From assembly GCA_900552685.1 (NCBI GenBank), contig USAJ01000001.1:62001-126000 (forward strand): DNA of 64,000 bases, read 5' to 3'. The DNA comes from an uncultured Collinsella sp. Lineage in GTDB: Bacteria > Actinomycetota > Coriobacteriia > Coriobacteriales > Coriobacteriaceae. Of this stretch, positions 37,602 through 46,149 are shown in pieces (the stretch's first letter is position 1; the number at the start of each line of letters is the position of its first letter). The notes below the pieces were generated by a model that worked only from the letters and a program-made list of their open reading frames with translations, was not told the origin of the DNA and searched no databases. The translations under genes and the position numbers were made by a program.

Positions 37602-38591
37602 ATGGATCAGGACAAGACAACCGTGATGGGCGGCTACGGTTCCGCGCAGGCTGGCGATAGTGCCGATGCGACCCGCGCTGTTCCCAACCCCGGTTATACC
37701 GACCCCGCCGCGACGCAGCCTTCTGCCGAGCCCACCCGGGTTATGGGCTATGGCGACACGGCGCAGGATTCTTACGCTGCATCTTCGCAAGGCCCCTATG
37801 GCAACGCAGCTCCGGATCCGTTTGATTACGCGCCGCAGGATTCTTATGCTGCCTCGACGCCGAATTCCTATGACAGCCTGCCGCAGAATCCCATTCCGCA
37901 GCCTCAGCAGACGACGTATATGCCTCGCACGGCGCAGCCTCGCTACGAGTCGCGCGAGCCGTATCGCGAGTACCCCAAGTCGATTCCGCAATATGGCGAG
38001 GACGAGGAGAGGAAGCCGTCGCGTTCGTCGAGCGTGATCAAGAAGATCCTCATCGTACTGGCGATCTTCTTTGCGCTGTCGATTGTGTTTGCCATCGTGT
38101 CGGGCATGCTCAACAAGCGGGGGAGTTCAACGGCCGATGCCACTGCCGAGCAAACCGAGTCCGCCTCGTCAAGCACCGTCGATCTGAGCGATATCCCGGG
38201 GCAGTACTGGTCCAACGCCAAGAAGATCCTCAAGTCGCGCGGCGCCGATCTTTCGAATGCCGTGGTCCTGACTGATGATGGCTCAACGCCCGTCGTCGAT
38301 GCCAACTGGGTCGTTGCTTCTGCCTACTATAACGACAACGGCAACCTCGAAATTCAACTCACGCACAAGAACAGTTCGGGCAACTCGTCCGACGGCCAAA
38401 GCGGTACCGACAGCTCGAGCTCCAATACGCTGGAGGACTTGAGCAACAAGGCGCAGGAGTTGGGAGACAAGGCGCAAGAGCTGGGCGATACGGCACAAAA
38501 TCTGGGCGATACCGCGCAGAACTTGGGCGACATGGCGACGGATGCCTGGAACGCCCTACAAAACGGCATCTCGGGCGCGCAGGGAAACTAG
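37602..38591 (+). CDS. Membrane-anchored protein with PASTA-like domain and heptad tail
   Basis: 329 residues, function unknown. Residues 1-145 are a low-complexity cytoplasmic part rich in Tyr, Pro, Gln and Ser. A basic cluster and a transmembrane helix follow (IVLAIFFALSIVFAIVSGML). The outer part has a compact segment, DIPGQYWSNAKKILKSRGAD to NGNLEIQL, that resembles a PASTA domain, as in beta-lactam- and peptidoglycan-sensing proteins. The C-terminus holds 7-residue repeats (AQELGDK, AQELGDT, AQNLGDT, AQNLGDM), likely an amphipathic coil. AAAGGA precedes ATG 37602. The next gene is convergent, only 12 nt away. Confidence 0.6.
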   Translation: MDQDKTTVMGGYGSAQAGDSADATRAVPNPGYTDPAATQPSAEPTRVMGYGDTAQDSYAASSQGPYGNAAPDPFDYAPQDSYAASTPNSYDSLPQNPIPQPQQTTYMPRTAQPRYESREPYREYPKSIPQYGEDEERKPSRSSSVIKKILIVLAIFFALSIVFAIVSGMLNKRGSSTADATAEQTESASSSTVDLSDIPGQYWSNAKKILKSRGADLSNAVVLTDDGSTPVVDANWVVASAYYNDNGNLEIQLTHKNSSGNSSDGQSGTDSSSSNTLEDLSNKAQELGDKAQELGDTAQNLGDTAQNLGDMATDAWNALQNGISGAQGN

Positions 38592-38603
38592 CTGTTAAGT
38601 GGG

Positions 38604-39785
38604 CTACAGCTGCTCGGCCGGACGGTCGGGCGAGCTAAAGCCCGAGTCAAACGTAACGACGCATGAGGCATCGGGTCGGCGCTCGTGCACGATGCGCGTG
38701 ACGAGCTCCAGCAGCTCCTCGTCGGATATGTCAAAGCCGTCGGGACGCACCAGGTCAAACGAAACGAACCCGTCGTGCTCGTGCAGGTCGTGGATGGAGA
38801 GCGCGGGATCGATCTGCATGACGCCGCGCTTGACCCAGCCGCGCAAGTCATCGCCGGTTGTCGCGATGGGGTCGCAGTGCAGCGTGATACCAATGCCCAT
38901 CTGGCGCTTGATGTCGTGCTCGATGGTGTCCAGAATCTCGTGGTGCTCAAACGCGTCGCCCTCGCCGGGCATCTCCACGTGGGCGCTGGCAAACTGACGA
39001 CCGGGGCCGTAGTCGTGCACCATGAGGTCGTGTGTGCCCAAGACCTGTGGATAGGACATGATCTTGTCGCGGATTGCCTGGACGAGCTTGGGGTCGGGCG
39101 CTTGCCCCAGCAACGGGCTGATGGCGTCGCGCACCAGGCCCAGACCGCTGATGCAGATGAAGACGCCCACACCCAGGCCTGCCCAGCCATCGAGATCAAA
39201 GCCGGTCGTCTGCGAAATAAGCGCCGCCACCAAGACCGAGCCCGAGGTGATGACGTCGTTTTTGGAGTCCTGCGCCGTGGCGATGAGCGTCTCGGAATCG
39301 ATGCGGTTGCCCAGCGTGCGGTTGAACGCTGCCATCCAGAGCTTAACGAGCATGGACGTAGCCAGTGCCGCAAGGGAAATAAACGTGTAAGCGGTGGGCG
39401 AGGGCTTGATGATCTTAGTGACCGACTCGAGAATCAGGTTGATGCCGACGGCGCAAACCAGGACGGCGACGAACAGGCCGGCTAGGTACTCGTAGCGGCC
39501 GTGACCATAGGGGTGGCCTTCGTCTGCCGGGCGGCTGGCAAGGCGGAAACCGAGCAGGCTCACAATGTTGCTCGAGGCATCGGAGAGGTTGTTGAAAGCG
39601 TCGGCGATGAGGGAGACGGAGCCGGCGAGCAGACCCGCGATGCCCTTGGCCAGGCACAGGGTGATGTTGAGGCCAATGCAGACGAGGCTTGCGGAAAAGC
39701 CCGCGTTGGTGCGGCAAGATGCATCGACCGGCTCGCTCTCGCTGCCGGGAACAAGCGTATGTACCAGCCGATTTACAAATAGCAT
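38604..39785 (-). CDS. Cation diffusion facilitator (CDF) metal exporter
   Basis: About 393 residues. It should export a divalent metal (Zn, Fe or Mn) in exchange for protons. Visible are LIADAFNNLSDASSN in helix 2, the HPYGHGRYEYLAG motif before helix 3, and DSKNDVITSG in helix 5, which carry the metal-site Asp/Asn residues, followed by a cytoplasmic domain. The tail is longer than usual, with a second acidic/His-containing region (HDLHEHDGFVSFDLV). ATG 39785 has GAGG 9 nt upstream; ATG 39806 further upstream lacks a site. The stop faces that of the preceding gene 12 nt away with no terminator between. Confidence 0.88.
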   Translation of the reverse strand: MLFVNRLVHTLVPGSESEPVDASCRTNAGFSASLVCIGLNITLCLAKGIAGLLAGSVSLIADAFNNLSDASSNIVSLLGFRLASRPADEGHPYGHGRYEYLAGLFVAVLVCAVGINLILESVTKIIKPSPTAYTFISLAALATSMLVKLWMAAFNRTLGNRIDSETLIATAQDSKNDVITSGSVLVAALISQTTGFDLDGWAGLGVGVFICISGLGLVRDAISPLLGQAPDPKLVQAIRDKIMSYPQVLGTHDLMVHDYGPGRQFASAHVEMPGEGDAFEHHEILDTIEHDIKRQMGIGITLHCDPIATTGDDLRGWVKRGVMQIDPALSIHDLHEHDGFVSFDLVRPDGFDISDEELLELVTRIVHERRPDASCVVTFDSGFSSPDRPAEQL

Positions 39786-39956
39786 AGCGGTCGTCCTCAC
39801 AATCATGTTTAAGGGGATAGTGTAGCTCGCACGGGGGCGCCGTGCGCCGATGCTCAGAAAATGCAGCAATAGTCTGCCGGTGCTAACGAGCGAGCCTTCT
39901 CGTCTGCCTGGGTGGTCCATTTTGGGCCACATGGGTATGGGCATGTGCCTGCTTGC

Positions 39957-39975
39957 TCGACATACTTAATGTCGA
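39957..39975. promoter_or_regulatory. Dyad upstream of the zinc-ribbon gene
   Basis: TCGACAT-N5-ATGTCGA, a perfect 7-bp dyad lying 29-47 nt before ATG 40004, in the usual position of an operator. Confidence 0.4.
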
Positions 39976-40003
39976 CAGCCCCTGTGCAAAGGAGGACGTT
40001 TCC

Positions 40004-41341
40004 ATGGACGAGATGTTTGCCATTAAATGTCAAAACTGCGGCGGCCCTATGTACTCGCACCAGGCTAAGCGCAGCTTTGAATGCGCCTATTGCGGCACGG
40101 TGGTTCCGTGGCAGGCGGACGCCGGAGAGCCCAAGAGCGCTTTGGGTATTCGCCATACGCCGTTGACGGTGGTGGATGGACTGCTCAAACTCACGCATGT
40201 GTCGCAACTCGAGCGCCCGCAGGACCCGGACTGGTATTTCTTCAATGCGCACTGGCGCAATCAGTCGGTCCTGGAACATCTGCTGTGGGAGGATCGCGGC
40301 ACGGCGCAGGAGTTCCAAGAGGCCACGCATGTGAGCATTCCTTGCCCCTTCTGCGGAGCGTCCTTTGAGGGCGAGTCAACGCAGCGTGTGTTTGAGTGCC
40401 CGTCCTGCGGCAATAAGATCGGCATTGCGGACCTGCTCAAGCCGGGGACGTTTAGCAAGCGCCTGACCATGGGCGTTGGTGCGGAGTATGTGCCCGAGCA
40501 GGGTATTCCCTGCGAAATCTCGCCGCAGCAGGCACGTGCCAACGCGCTGCAGCTGGTGCGCCAGTATCCGGATGCCTTTGCCGGGCACGACGTGGAAGAC
40601 GCGATCCAAAACGACATGATGCTCTTCTATTTCCCCATGGCGCTGGCGGACTTGCGCATGATGGCGAGCTTCCCGGGCAAGGGCCTGATCAAGGAGGCCT
40701 TGGTGTACTACGAGGTGCTCGACTGGGCATACCCCAGGGCAAACTACCTGGACGTTCGCCTCATGGGCATTTTGGAGCCGTGGGACTTTGCCAAGGTCGG
40801 TCCGTTCGATCCCGCCATGCAGGAAGGTGACTTTCGCGTTGTCTCAGTCGATGCGTCTACCAAGGACCAGGTGGTCATTGATAAGTTGGCGCTCGACGTT
40901 GCGGGCAACGACGCCGAGGCTGTACTGGGGCTCAATAAAAAGAGCATTCGCATGTGGGCGCGCAAGGCCCGCAAACATAAGGACGGCCTGGTGATGGTGC
41001 CGGTCTACTTTGTCGATCGTCCGGCGACAGACGGCCGCGATGGCGAGCAGGTGCGCATTGCCGTAAACGGCCAGACGGGCCGCGCGGCCGCGGTGGTGTT
41101 TAGCGACAAGCGCGAAACGCATATCGTGGCGCCGCTCAGCCCGAGCCTGCATCTGTCCGGTGAGAGCACCGTGCACGCCACGCCCGTCGAGGTCAAATAC
41201 GTTAAATCGCCCTTCCTGTACCAGATCGTGCGCCGTGGAGGCGGCGAGCAACCGCGCCAGGTTGCAGCCGCCGTCGAGGGTTCCTACCGAGAGGAGAAGC
41301 CCAAACGCCGCGGTCTGCTGGGTGCGCTATTTGGGAAGTAG
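40004..41341 (+). CDS. Double zinc-ribbon protein of unknown function
   Basis: 445 residues. Two zinc ribbons are clear at the N-terminus: CQNCGGPM...CAYCG, and CPFCGASF...CPSCGNK about 90 residues later. The rest has no signature I recognise: a mixed region from GAEYVPEQGIPCEISPQQARANALQL onwards, no transmembrane segment, and a basic C-terminus (EEKPKRRGLLGALFGK) that may touch membranes or nucleic acid. The N-terminal region resembles TFIIB-type zinc-ribbon proteins found near stress and envelope genes. AAAGGAGG lies 8 nt before ATG 40004. It is a single-gene unit with a dyad upstream. Confidence 0.6.
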   Translation: MDEMFAIKCQNCGGPMYSHQAKRSFECAYCGTVVPWQADAGEPKSALGIRHTPLTVVDGLLKLTHVSQLERPQDPDWYFFNAHWRNQSVLEHLLWEDRGTAQEFQEATHVSIPCPFCGASFEGESTQRVFECPSCGNKIGIADLLKPGTFSKRLTMGVGAEYVPEQGIPCEISPQQARANALQLVRQYPDAFAGHDVEDAIQNDMMLFYFPMALADLRMMASFPGKGLIKEALVYYEVLDWAYPRANYLDVRLMGILEPWDFAKVGPFDPAMQEGDFRVVSVDASTKDQVVIDKLALDVAGNDAEAVLGLNKKSIRMWARKARKHKDGLVMVPVYFVDRPATDGRDGEQVRIAVNGQTGRAAAVVFSDKRETHIVAPLSPSLHLSGESTVHATPVEVKYVKSPFLYQIVRRGGGEQPRQVAAAVEGSYREEKPKRRGLLGALFGK

Positions 41342-41482
41342 GGGAGTAGCACCGGTTGTTGCCGTAAGGTGATGGCCGGGGGTGCGGGGCAGCTCCCAGG
41401 AGTGCGGGCTGCCGTCTGATTGTTTGAGGGTGCCAGATGTAAATAAACAGTGGAGCGGCTGCAAAAGAGCCTCCTCACTGGG

Positions 41483-41590
41483 TAAAATCAGGTTGTGCCG
41501 CGGAACCCGCTCCTCAGCTAGTCACACTTCGGAAGCGCGGGCAACGCAGGTATTATCGTCTAAAGGGCCGGCTGCAACCGGCCCTTTTCT
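41483..41590 (+). ncRNA. Candidate small RNA ending in a strong terminator
   Basis: In the gene-free stretch 41342-41766, a TAAAAT hexamer at 41483-41488 lies about 75 nt before a strong terminator. The sequence between has hairpin potential but no open frame with a ribosome site. The terminator is too far (220 nt) from the upstream stop to be an obvious gene end. The remainder of the stretch (41591-41766) shows nothing clear. Confidence 0.3.
41562..41590 (+). terminator. Strong intrinsic terminator
   Basis: AAAGGGCCGG at 41562-41571 pairs with CCGGCCCTTT at 41578-41587, T-run TTTT, between convergent genes. Confidence 0.8.
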
Positions 41591-41766
41591 GTGGCAGCCA
41601 ATGGACCCACATCAGACGAAGGCCGCGTCTTTGCCTGTCAGGTCACGCTCGCCAGCCACGGCTAGAATGTCGTTGCCGGCGTCCATGACCGGTATTGTTT
41701 CGTAGCGTGCGTCGCAACCGCGAGTGCGCCTGCGACGGCTGCGGTGGCTTCGGTCGCAACGTGCTG

Positions 41767-42816
41767 CTACCCTTGCGTTTCGCCATTGGTCGCTTCGTTG
41801 ATGGCGCGGTACTCGGCGCTTAGTTCGCGCGCCAGCTCTTCCTTGCTTGGAAGATACGGCAGGTATTTGGCGGCAAACACTTGGTCGTTGTCTTCGGGCA
41901 GCGTGTACTCGACAATCGAATCGCTTTTGTCCGCGCAGAGCACGATGCCTATGGGCGGATTGTCGCCTTCGTTCATGAGCTCGCGCGTGTAGTAGTTCAC
42001 ATACATTTGCATCTGGCCCAGGTCCTGATGCGTAAGGTCGTCCGTCTTAAGGTCGATGAGCACGAAGCAGCGCATCAGATAGTTGTAAAAAACAAGGTCA
42101 ATATAGAAATGGCGCCCATCAAAGGTGATGCGCTTTTGGCGCGCCTCGAAAGCGAAACCACGGCCAAGCTCCAGCAGGAACTTCTGAAGATGCGTGATGA
42201 GCGCCTGCTCTAGATCGCTCTCGCGAAACGCAGTATCGTCCGAGAAACCTAAAAACTCCAGTACATATGGGTCGCGGATGATATCCTCGGGGCGACGAGC
42301 CGGGGCGCTCTTTTGGATTTCCTGGGTGACGGCCTCCTTGTCCTTGCTGGCAAGTAGGCGCTCGCGGAACATGGTGTTGATCTGGCGTTCGAGCTGACGC
42401 GTGCTCCAACGAGAATCGGCGCATTCGTTCATGTACCATGTTCGAGCATCAGGGTCGGTTATACGCGATAACCTGCGGTAATGTGTCCAATTCAATTCGG
42501 AACGCAGCGCGTTCCGGATTGGGAACGCAAGATAAAACTGACGCATGTATCTTAAGCTTCTGGCGTTGAAGCCTCTGCCAAAATCCTTAGTCAATCTAAC
42601 GGCAAGTTCGTCGATCAGTGCATCGCCATACTTGGCGCGCTCCTCTCCGCCCTGTTCATCAACAATACTCTTGCCGATCTCCCAATATGCCTCAACCATC
42701 GCAAAGTTAACGGCGGTATAGGCCTTGTCGCGAGCGGCGTTGAGAATCGAGGAGACCTGCTTGTAAAAACCTTCGGGCACGATTGCCGATTCTCCACGGT
42801 TTACTAGTTCACCCAT
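41767..42816 (-). CDS. DUF1016/YhcG family PD-(D/E)XK nuclease-like protein
   Basis: About 349 residues. The N-terminal DUF1016 domain (YWEIGKSIVDEQGGEERAKYG, FNARSLRYMRQFYLAFP) is followed by a C-terminal nuclease-like domain with FYIDLVFYNYLMRCFVLIDLKT, which carries the Asp and the LxK of the PD-(D/E)XK fold. Family members often sit in mobile or defence regions, but here it is alone. The gene has a lower GC content and fewer biased codons than its neighbours, suggesting transfer. ATG 42816 and GTG 42819 are adjacent possible starts. Confidence 0.85.
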   Translation of the reverse strand: MGELVNRGESAIVPEGFYKQVSSILNAARDKAYTAVNFAMVEAYWEIGKSIVDEQGGEERAKYGDALIDELAVRLTKDFGRGFNARSLRYMRQFYLAFPIRNALRSELNWTHYRRLSRITDPDARTWYMNECADSRWSTRQLERQINTMFRERLLASKDKEAVTQEIQKSAPARRPEDIIRDPYVLEFLGFSDDTAFRESDLEQALITHLQKFLLELGRGFAFEARQKRITFDGRHFYIDLVFYNYLMRCFVLIDLKTDDLTHQDLGQMQMYVNYYTRELMNEGDNPPIGIVLCADKSDSIVEYTLPEDNDQVFAAKYLPYLPSKEELARELSAEYRAINEATNGETQG

Positions 42817-42984
42817 CACTGTCGCCCCACTTTCCTCTTGTGGAATGCATCTTTAACGCATTTAGTTTAAAGCCTCGCGCGGACACGAATTGCTATGTTG
42901 TCTGGCACCTTCGCATGGGAGCCTTGCGGTGGTTAAAATGTGACCATAGAGGCAGTTTTAGCGAACCCCGCGGGAGTGACGCGT

Positions 42985-43254
42985 ATGGACAACAACACGC
43001 TGCTGTTCCAGGACAAAGGTTCGGGTAGGTTTAAAGACGTTAAGATCTACCCCAACCGTATTGAGGTGCTCAAGAAGGACACTTTCGGCGGCAAGCACAC
43101 CGAGATTGTCTATCTTAAGGACATTACGGGCGTCAATAGAATCAAGGGCCGCGATGTTTTTCTGCGCAATCGACTGTTGACTGCTTGCGTCTTTAGCCTG
43201 AGCAGCCGTGCGAAGGCCCAGGAGTTTGTTAACGCGCTGAACATGGTGATGTAG
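42985..43254 (+). CDS. Small PH-domain-like protein
   Basis: 89 residues. The pattern DVKIYPNRIEVLKKDTFGGKHTEIVYLKDITGVN with a C-terminal helix (SSRAKAQEFVNALNMV) matches bacterial pleckstrin-homology-like domains that read lipid or protein partners. No transmembrane helix. GGGAG lies 8 nt before ATG 42985; a GTG 15 codons upstream is less likely. A possible -10, TAAAAT, is at 42934-42939. Confidence 0.6.
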   Translation: MDNNTLLFQDKGSGRFKDVKIYPNRIEVLKKDTFGGKHTEIVYLKDITGVNRIKGRDVFLRNRLLTACVFSLSSRAKAQEFVNALNMVM

Positions 43255-43279
43255 CCTATGGCGACGTTTGGGCCAAGGT

Positions 43280-43318
43280 GAAAATCGGGGCGCAGAACGG
43301 TATCCTGCGCCCCCGATT
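43280..43318. terminator. Hairpin between the convergent PH-like and PI-PLC genes
   Basis: AATCGGGGCGCAG at 43283-43295 pairs with 43305-43318 with one bulged base; ATTTTCACC follows on the minus strand, so it mainly ends the phospholipase transcript. Confidence 0.7.
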
Positions 43319-43348
43319 GAGTCGATGTGTCTAAAAGGGCCGGCTTGC

Positions 43349-45844
43349 CTATTCGCTATCGTCCCCAGCGTTTTCGCGGTCATTTGCAAGCATCGCTGCG
43401 CCGGCGACCGTCGTCGCCACGGCGGCAGCGGCGAGCCCGGCGGCAATGCCGGAGCCATCGCCCGTGTCGGCGAGTTTTCCGCCCGAGCCCTTGCCCTTGT
43501 TGTCCTTGCCGTTCTTGTCGGTGCTGCTCGCGTTGGTGCCGTTGCCGCTGCCGGTGCCGCCCGCACTGCCCGAGGCCGCTACGGTAAAGCTTGCGGCTCC
43601 GTCGGTGGCAAGCGTGTAGTTTTGCGCCGCGTCGCCCAACAGACCTTTCGCACGCACCCAATACGTCCCCGCGGCAAATGCCTCGCCCTCGGCCATTGCC
43701 GTGCCCGGAGCGCCGTCCGCGTCGTGCACAAACTCGAGCTGGGCGGTGCAGGCGTCGGTTTCGAGCTTGCCCTCGAGTGATGCCGCAATCTTGGCGCGCA
43801 CGTCTTCGCCGGCCTTAAGGCCTTCGAGTCCCTCAAAATGGGGCGTCAGCGCGAGCGGATCGATATCGATGGGCACGAAGCCCTGCAGTCCTGTAGCGGT
43901 CTCGTTGCCCAGGGCGTCGACATCCACGTATTCGATGGCAAACGCGCTGCCAGAAGCGGCCACGTTGAGTACGTTGCTGCTGTTAACGAGGCGGAAATGA
44001 CCCTCGCCAACGGTCTTGCCATCCTGGAATGAGGCATCGCTCAGCGAGTCGCCGTACGTCATGCGCATGCGGGTCGGGAGATAGTACGGGAGATAGTACG
44101 AAGCCGTCTGCTTGTGCTCCGTATCGTAATTGCGCTGATAGATGCTCCGGGCCAGCGCCGCATCAACAAAGTCGGATGCGATGATGCCAATGTGCTTGAG
44201 GTAATCTGACTTTGTATCCTCGATGCCGCTGGGATTGATGTACGGGCTCTTATACAGATGCTCGTTGACTACTCGTGCCGAGGTAAAAGGATTGCCTCCG
44301 TGCGACAAGCCCGTGCAGCTGGTGTAGTTGATAGACCAGCAACGCTCCAGGACTTTCTCCTTGGCCCCGTTATCGTCCTCGACATCTACCTCGTTGCGCG
44401 TGCGTCCGGTCGTTTCCTTCAGCGCATTATCGACCCAGCTGAGCTTGTCGGTTCCCGTGAGTTTGTACTTGTCCTGGGCGTATACCTTGGTGCAATAGGG
44501 CTCTTTGTCGCCTGTTTCCCCCGCGGCTTCAAAGCCCTGCGCGTTTTGGACGAGGCACATGGAGCTACTGTCGGTGTGCGCTGCGATTTTGTTATCCCAT
44601 TCGGTGAGGTCGAGTCCCCACGTGTGGCCGCTTACGCTGTCGCCGGCGAGCCTAAATCGACGCAGCAGAACGATCTTTCCGCGCACCTCGCCCAGTGTGG
44701 GAACGCGGCTCGACGTATAGAACAGTTTGGGGTTGTCGTCCAAAACCTTGGCGAAAGCCGTCGTAACACTTTCGTCGGTAGCCTCGTCGTTGCCTCGTGA
44801 TACAAGCATGATGAGCGCTTCTGTCGGGTTTTCGTTCAAAAACGTTTTGAAGTAGCCTATGACATCGGAAAGATGCAAAAAGTACGCGTCTTTTTTGAGC
44901 AGGTAGTACATCCCATGGTCGATGCCAGGGTTGTCGCCCTTTCCGAGCCGGATATCAAAATAGCGAATGCCTTCGAGCAACTGCGTGGGAATGTAATCCT
45001 GCTGGCATTTTACTTGCGAGGATTGGGGCTCAGTGTCGTTGTCCACGCTGCAGGTGCCCGAATCGTGCGTGCCCGGGATGCTCAGCTCGTCGAGGAACTT
45101 GTTGTCCTCGACGTATTTCATCCAACATGGTCCGTCGACGTAGCTGCTGTACGTAATCCAGTCGAGGCTGCTAACCGTGGCATCGTTCTTTTTCATGTCG
45201 TAACCGATAAGTTCGAGCTCCCACGGAATGCTCTTACTCTTACTCTTATGACAGATCTTATTGTTGTCCTGGTCTTCGCCGTTCGATTCTATTGCCAGGT
45301 ACTTAATGTCTTTTTTCTCGGTTTCTTTCTCGACCGTGCGGTCTCGGATGATATAGGTTCCGTTTGATTGACGCTCGAACGCAAAAGAGCGGCTGGGCTT
45401 GCCGTCATGCTCGCCACTCCATACGTGGATGACCTTTCCGTCTTTGTCCGAGTCGCCATCGACCGACCAAATGCTGTAGCCCGTCTTTTTATGCTCTTCG
45501 AAATTGAGCAAGGTGCGGATAGCATACCAGTTTGTATCGTCATTCTTGGTCGTTACGTTCTCAAGGATGAGCTTGCTGGATGTGCCGTCATTAAACAGAT
45601 GGCAGACGTTGCCGATGACGTTGCCGTCTTCGTTAACGCTTGCGGTGCGAAAATAGCCCGCGGGGCGAAGGCGAATGACGAAATTGTCGAGGCTGACCGA
45701 CGCTGTGGCAGCGTCGTCTGCAAATGCCGTTCGTGGGCCAATGCCCAATGCCGCGGTTTCGGGCAGGCTTGCAAGTGGCGACAACGCCGCGAGTCCAAGG
45801 CCCAACGTAAATGCTCGGCGGCTGATGGCGTGGTGTTCGGTCAT
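43349..45844 (-). CDS. Surface PI-PLC X-domain phosphodiesterase, LAXTG-anchored
   Basis: 831 residues. A Tat signal (SRRAF near residue 9) starts the protein. Residues of about 48-220 look like a ricin-type beta-trefoil. The phosphatidylinositol-specific phospholipase C X domain follows: His260-Asp261 in SIPGTHDSG, Asp297 and Arg299 in FDIRLG, and His310 in GIDHGMYY, with the two histidines 50 residues apart as in Bacillus PI-PLC. It should cleave inositol phospholipids or GPI-like anchors outside the cell. The C-terminus has a Gly/Asn/Lys linker, the sorting motif LADTG (791-795), a hydrophobic helix and a short charged tail, typical of class E sortase LAXTG substrates. GGAGAA lies next to ATG 45844. 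Confidence 0.85.
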   Translation of the reverse strand: MTEHHAISRRAFTLGLGLAALSPLASLPETAALGIGPRTAFADDAATASVSLDNFVIRLRPAGYFRTASVNEDGNVIGNVCHLFNDGTSSKLILENVTTKNDDTNWYAIRTLLNFEEHKKTGYSIWSVDGDSDKDGKVIHVWSGEHDGKPSRSFAFERQSNGTYIIRDRTVEKETEKKDIKYLAIESNGEDQDNNKICHKSKSKSIPWELELIGYDMKKNDATVSSLDWITYSSYVDGPCWMKYVEDNKFLDELSIPGTHDSGTCSVDNDTEPQSSQVKCQQDYIPTQLLEGIRYFDIRLGKGDNPGIDHGMYYLLKKDAYFLHLSDVIGYFKTFLNENPTEALIMLVSRGNDEATDESVTTAFAKVLDDNPKLFYTSSRVPTLGEVRGKIVLLRRFRLAGDSVSGHTWGLDLTEWDNKIAAHTDSSSMCLVQNAQGFEAAGETGDKEPYCTKVYAQDKYKLTGTDKLSWVDNALKETTGRTRNEVDVEDDNGAKEKVLERCWSINYTSCTGLSHGGNPFTSARVVNEHLYKSPYINPSGIEDTKSDYLKHIGIIASDFVDAALARSIYQRNYDTEHKQTASYYLPYYLPTRMRMTYGDSLSDASFQDGKTVGEGHFRLVNSSNVLNVAASGSAFAIEYVDVDALGNETATGLQGFVPIDIDPLALTPHFEGLEGLKAGEDVRAKIAASLEGKLETDACTAQLEFVHDADGAPGTAMAEGEAFAAGTYWVRAKGLLGDAAQNYTLATDGAASFTVAASGSAGGTGSGNGTNASSTDKNGKDNKGKGSGGKLADTGDGSGIAAGLAAAAVATTVAGAAMLANDRENAGDDSE

Positions 45845-46045
45845 AACTTCTCCATTCGTAGAGTGCGGTTATGCGATAGTTTTGGTCACTATACTGCTCA
45901 GATGTTTAAAGATGCTGGTTTAATTGTCTGCGCGGCGCAATAAATCGGCGGGCGGACGTGTTGGGGTGCTTGTCGTTTTCGTACTGTTGCTACATTTGGA
46001 GCGGTTCCGGCGTCCGGCATCCTCGCGTTCGTTGGCTACCGGCAT

Positions 46046-46078
46046 AAGAAAGGGAGGGTCGGTTTACCGGCCCTCCCT
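46046..46078 (-). terminator. Terminator after the lipoprotein gene
   Basis: A 12-bp stem (46051-46062 with 46067-46078, one wobble pair, TTTA loop) followed on the minus strand by TTTCTTAT. It lies in the 305-bp gene-free stretch 45845-46149; the rest of that stretch shows a possible minus-strand -10 TATAGT before the phospholipase start and little else. Confidence 0.75.
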
Positions 46079-46149
46079 GGGTACGAAGCGCTGGGGTACC
46101 GCCGCTTGTTAGCACTGCGCCCGTGTTTCCCGCTGCGCTCGCCAGTTAC

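Noticed and set aside
41342..41482. tRNA, tmRNA or SRP RNA in the spacer
   Set aside because: No cloverleaf, no CCA end and no SRP tetraloop motif could be found.
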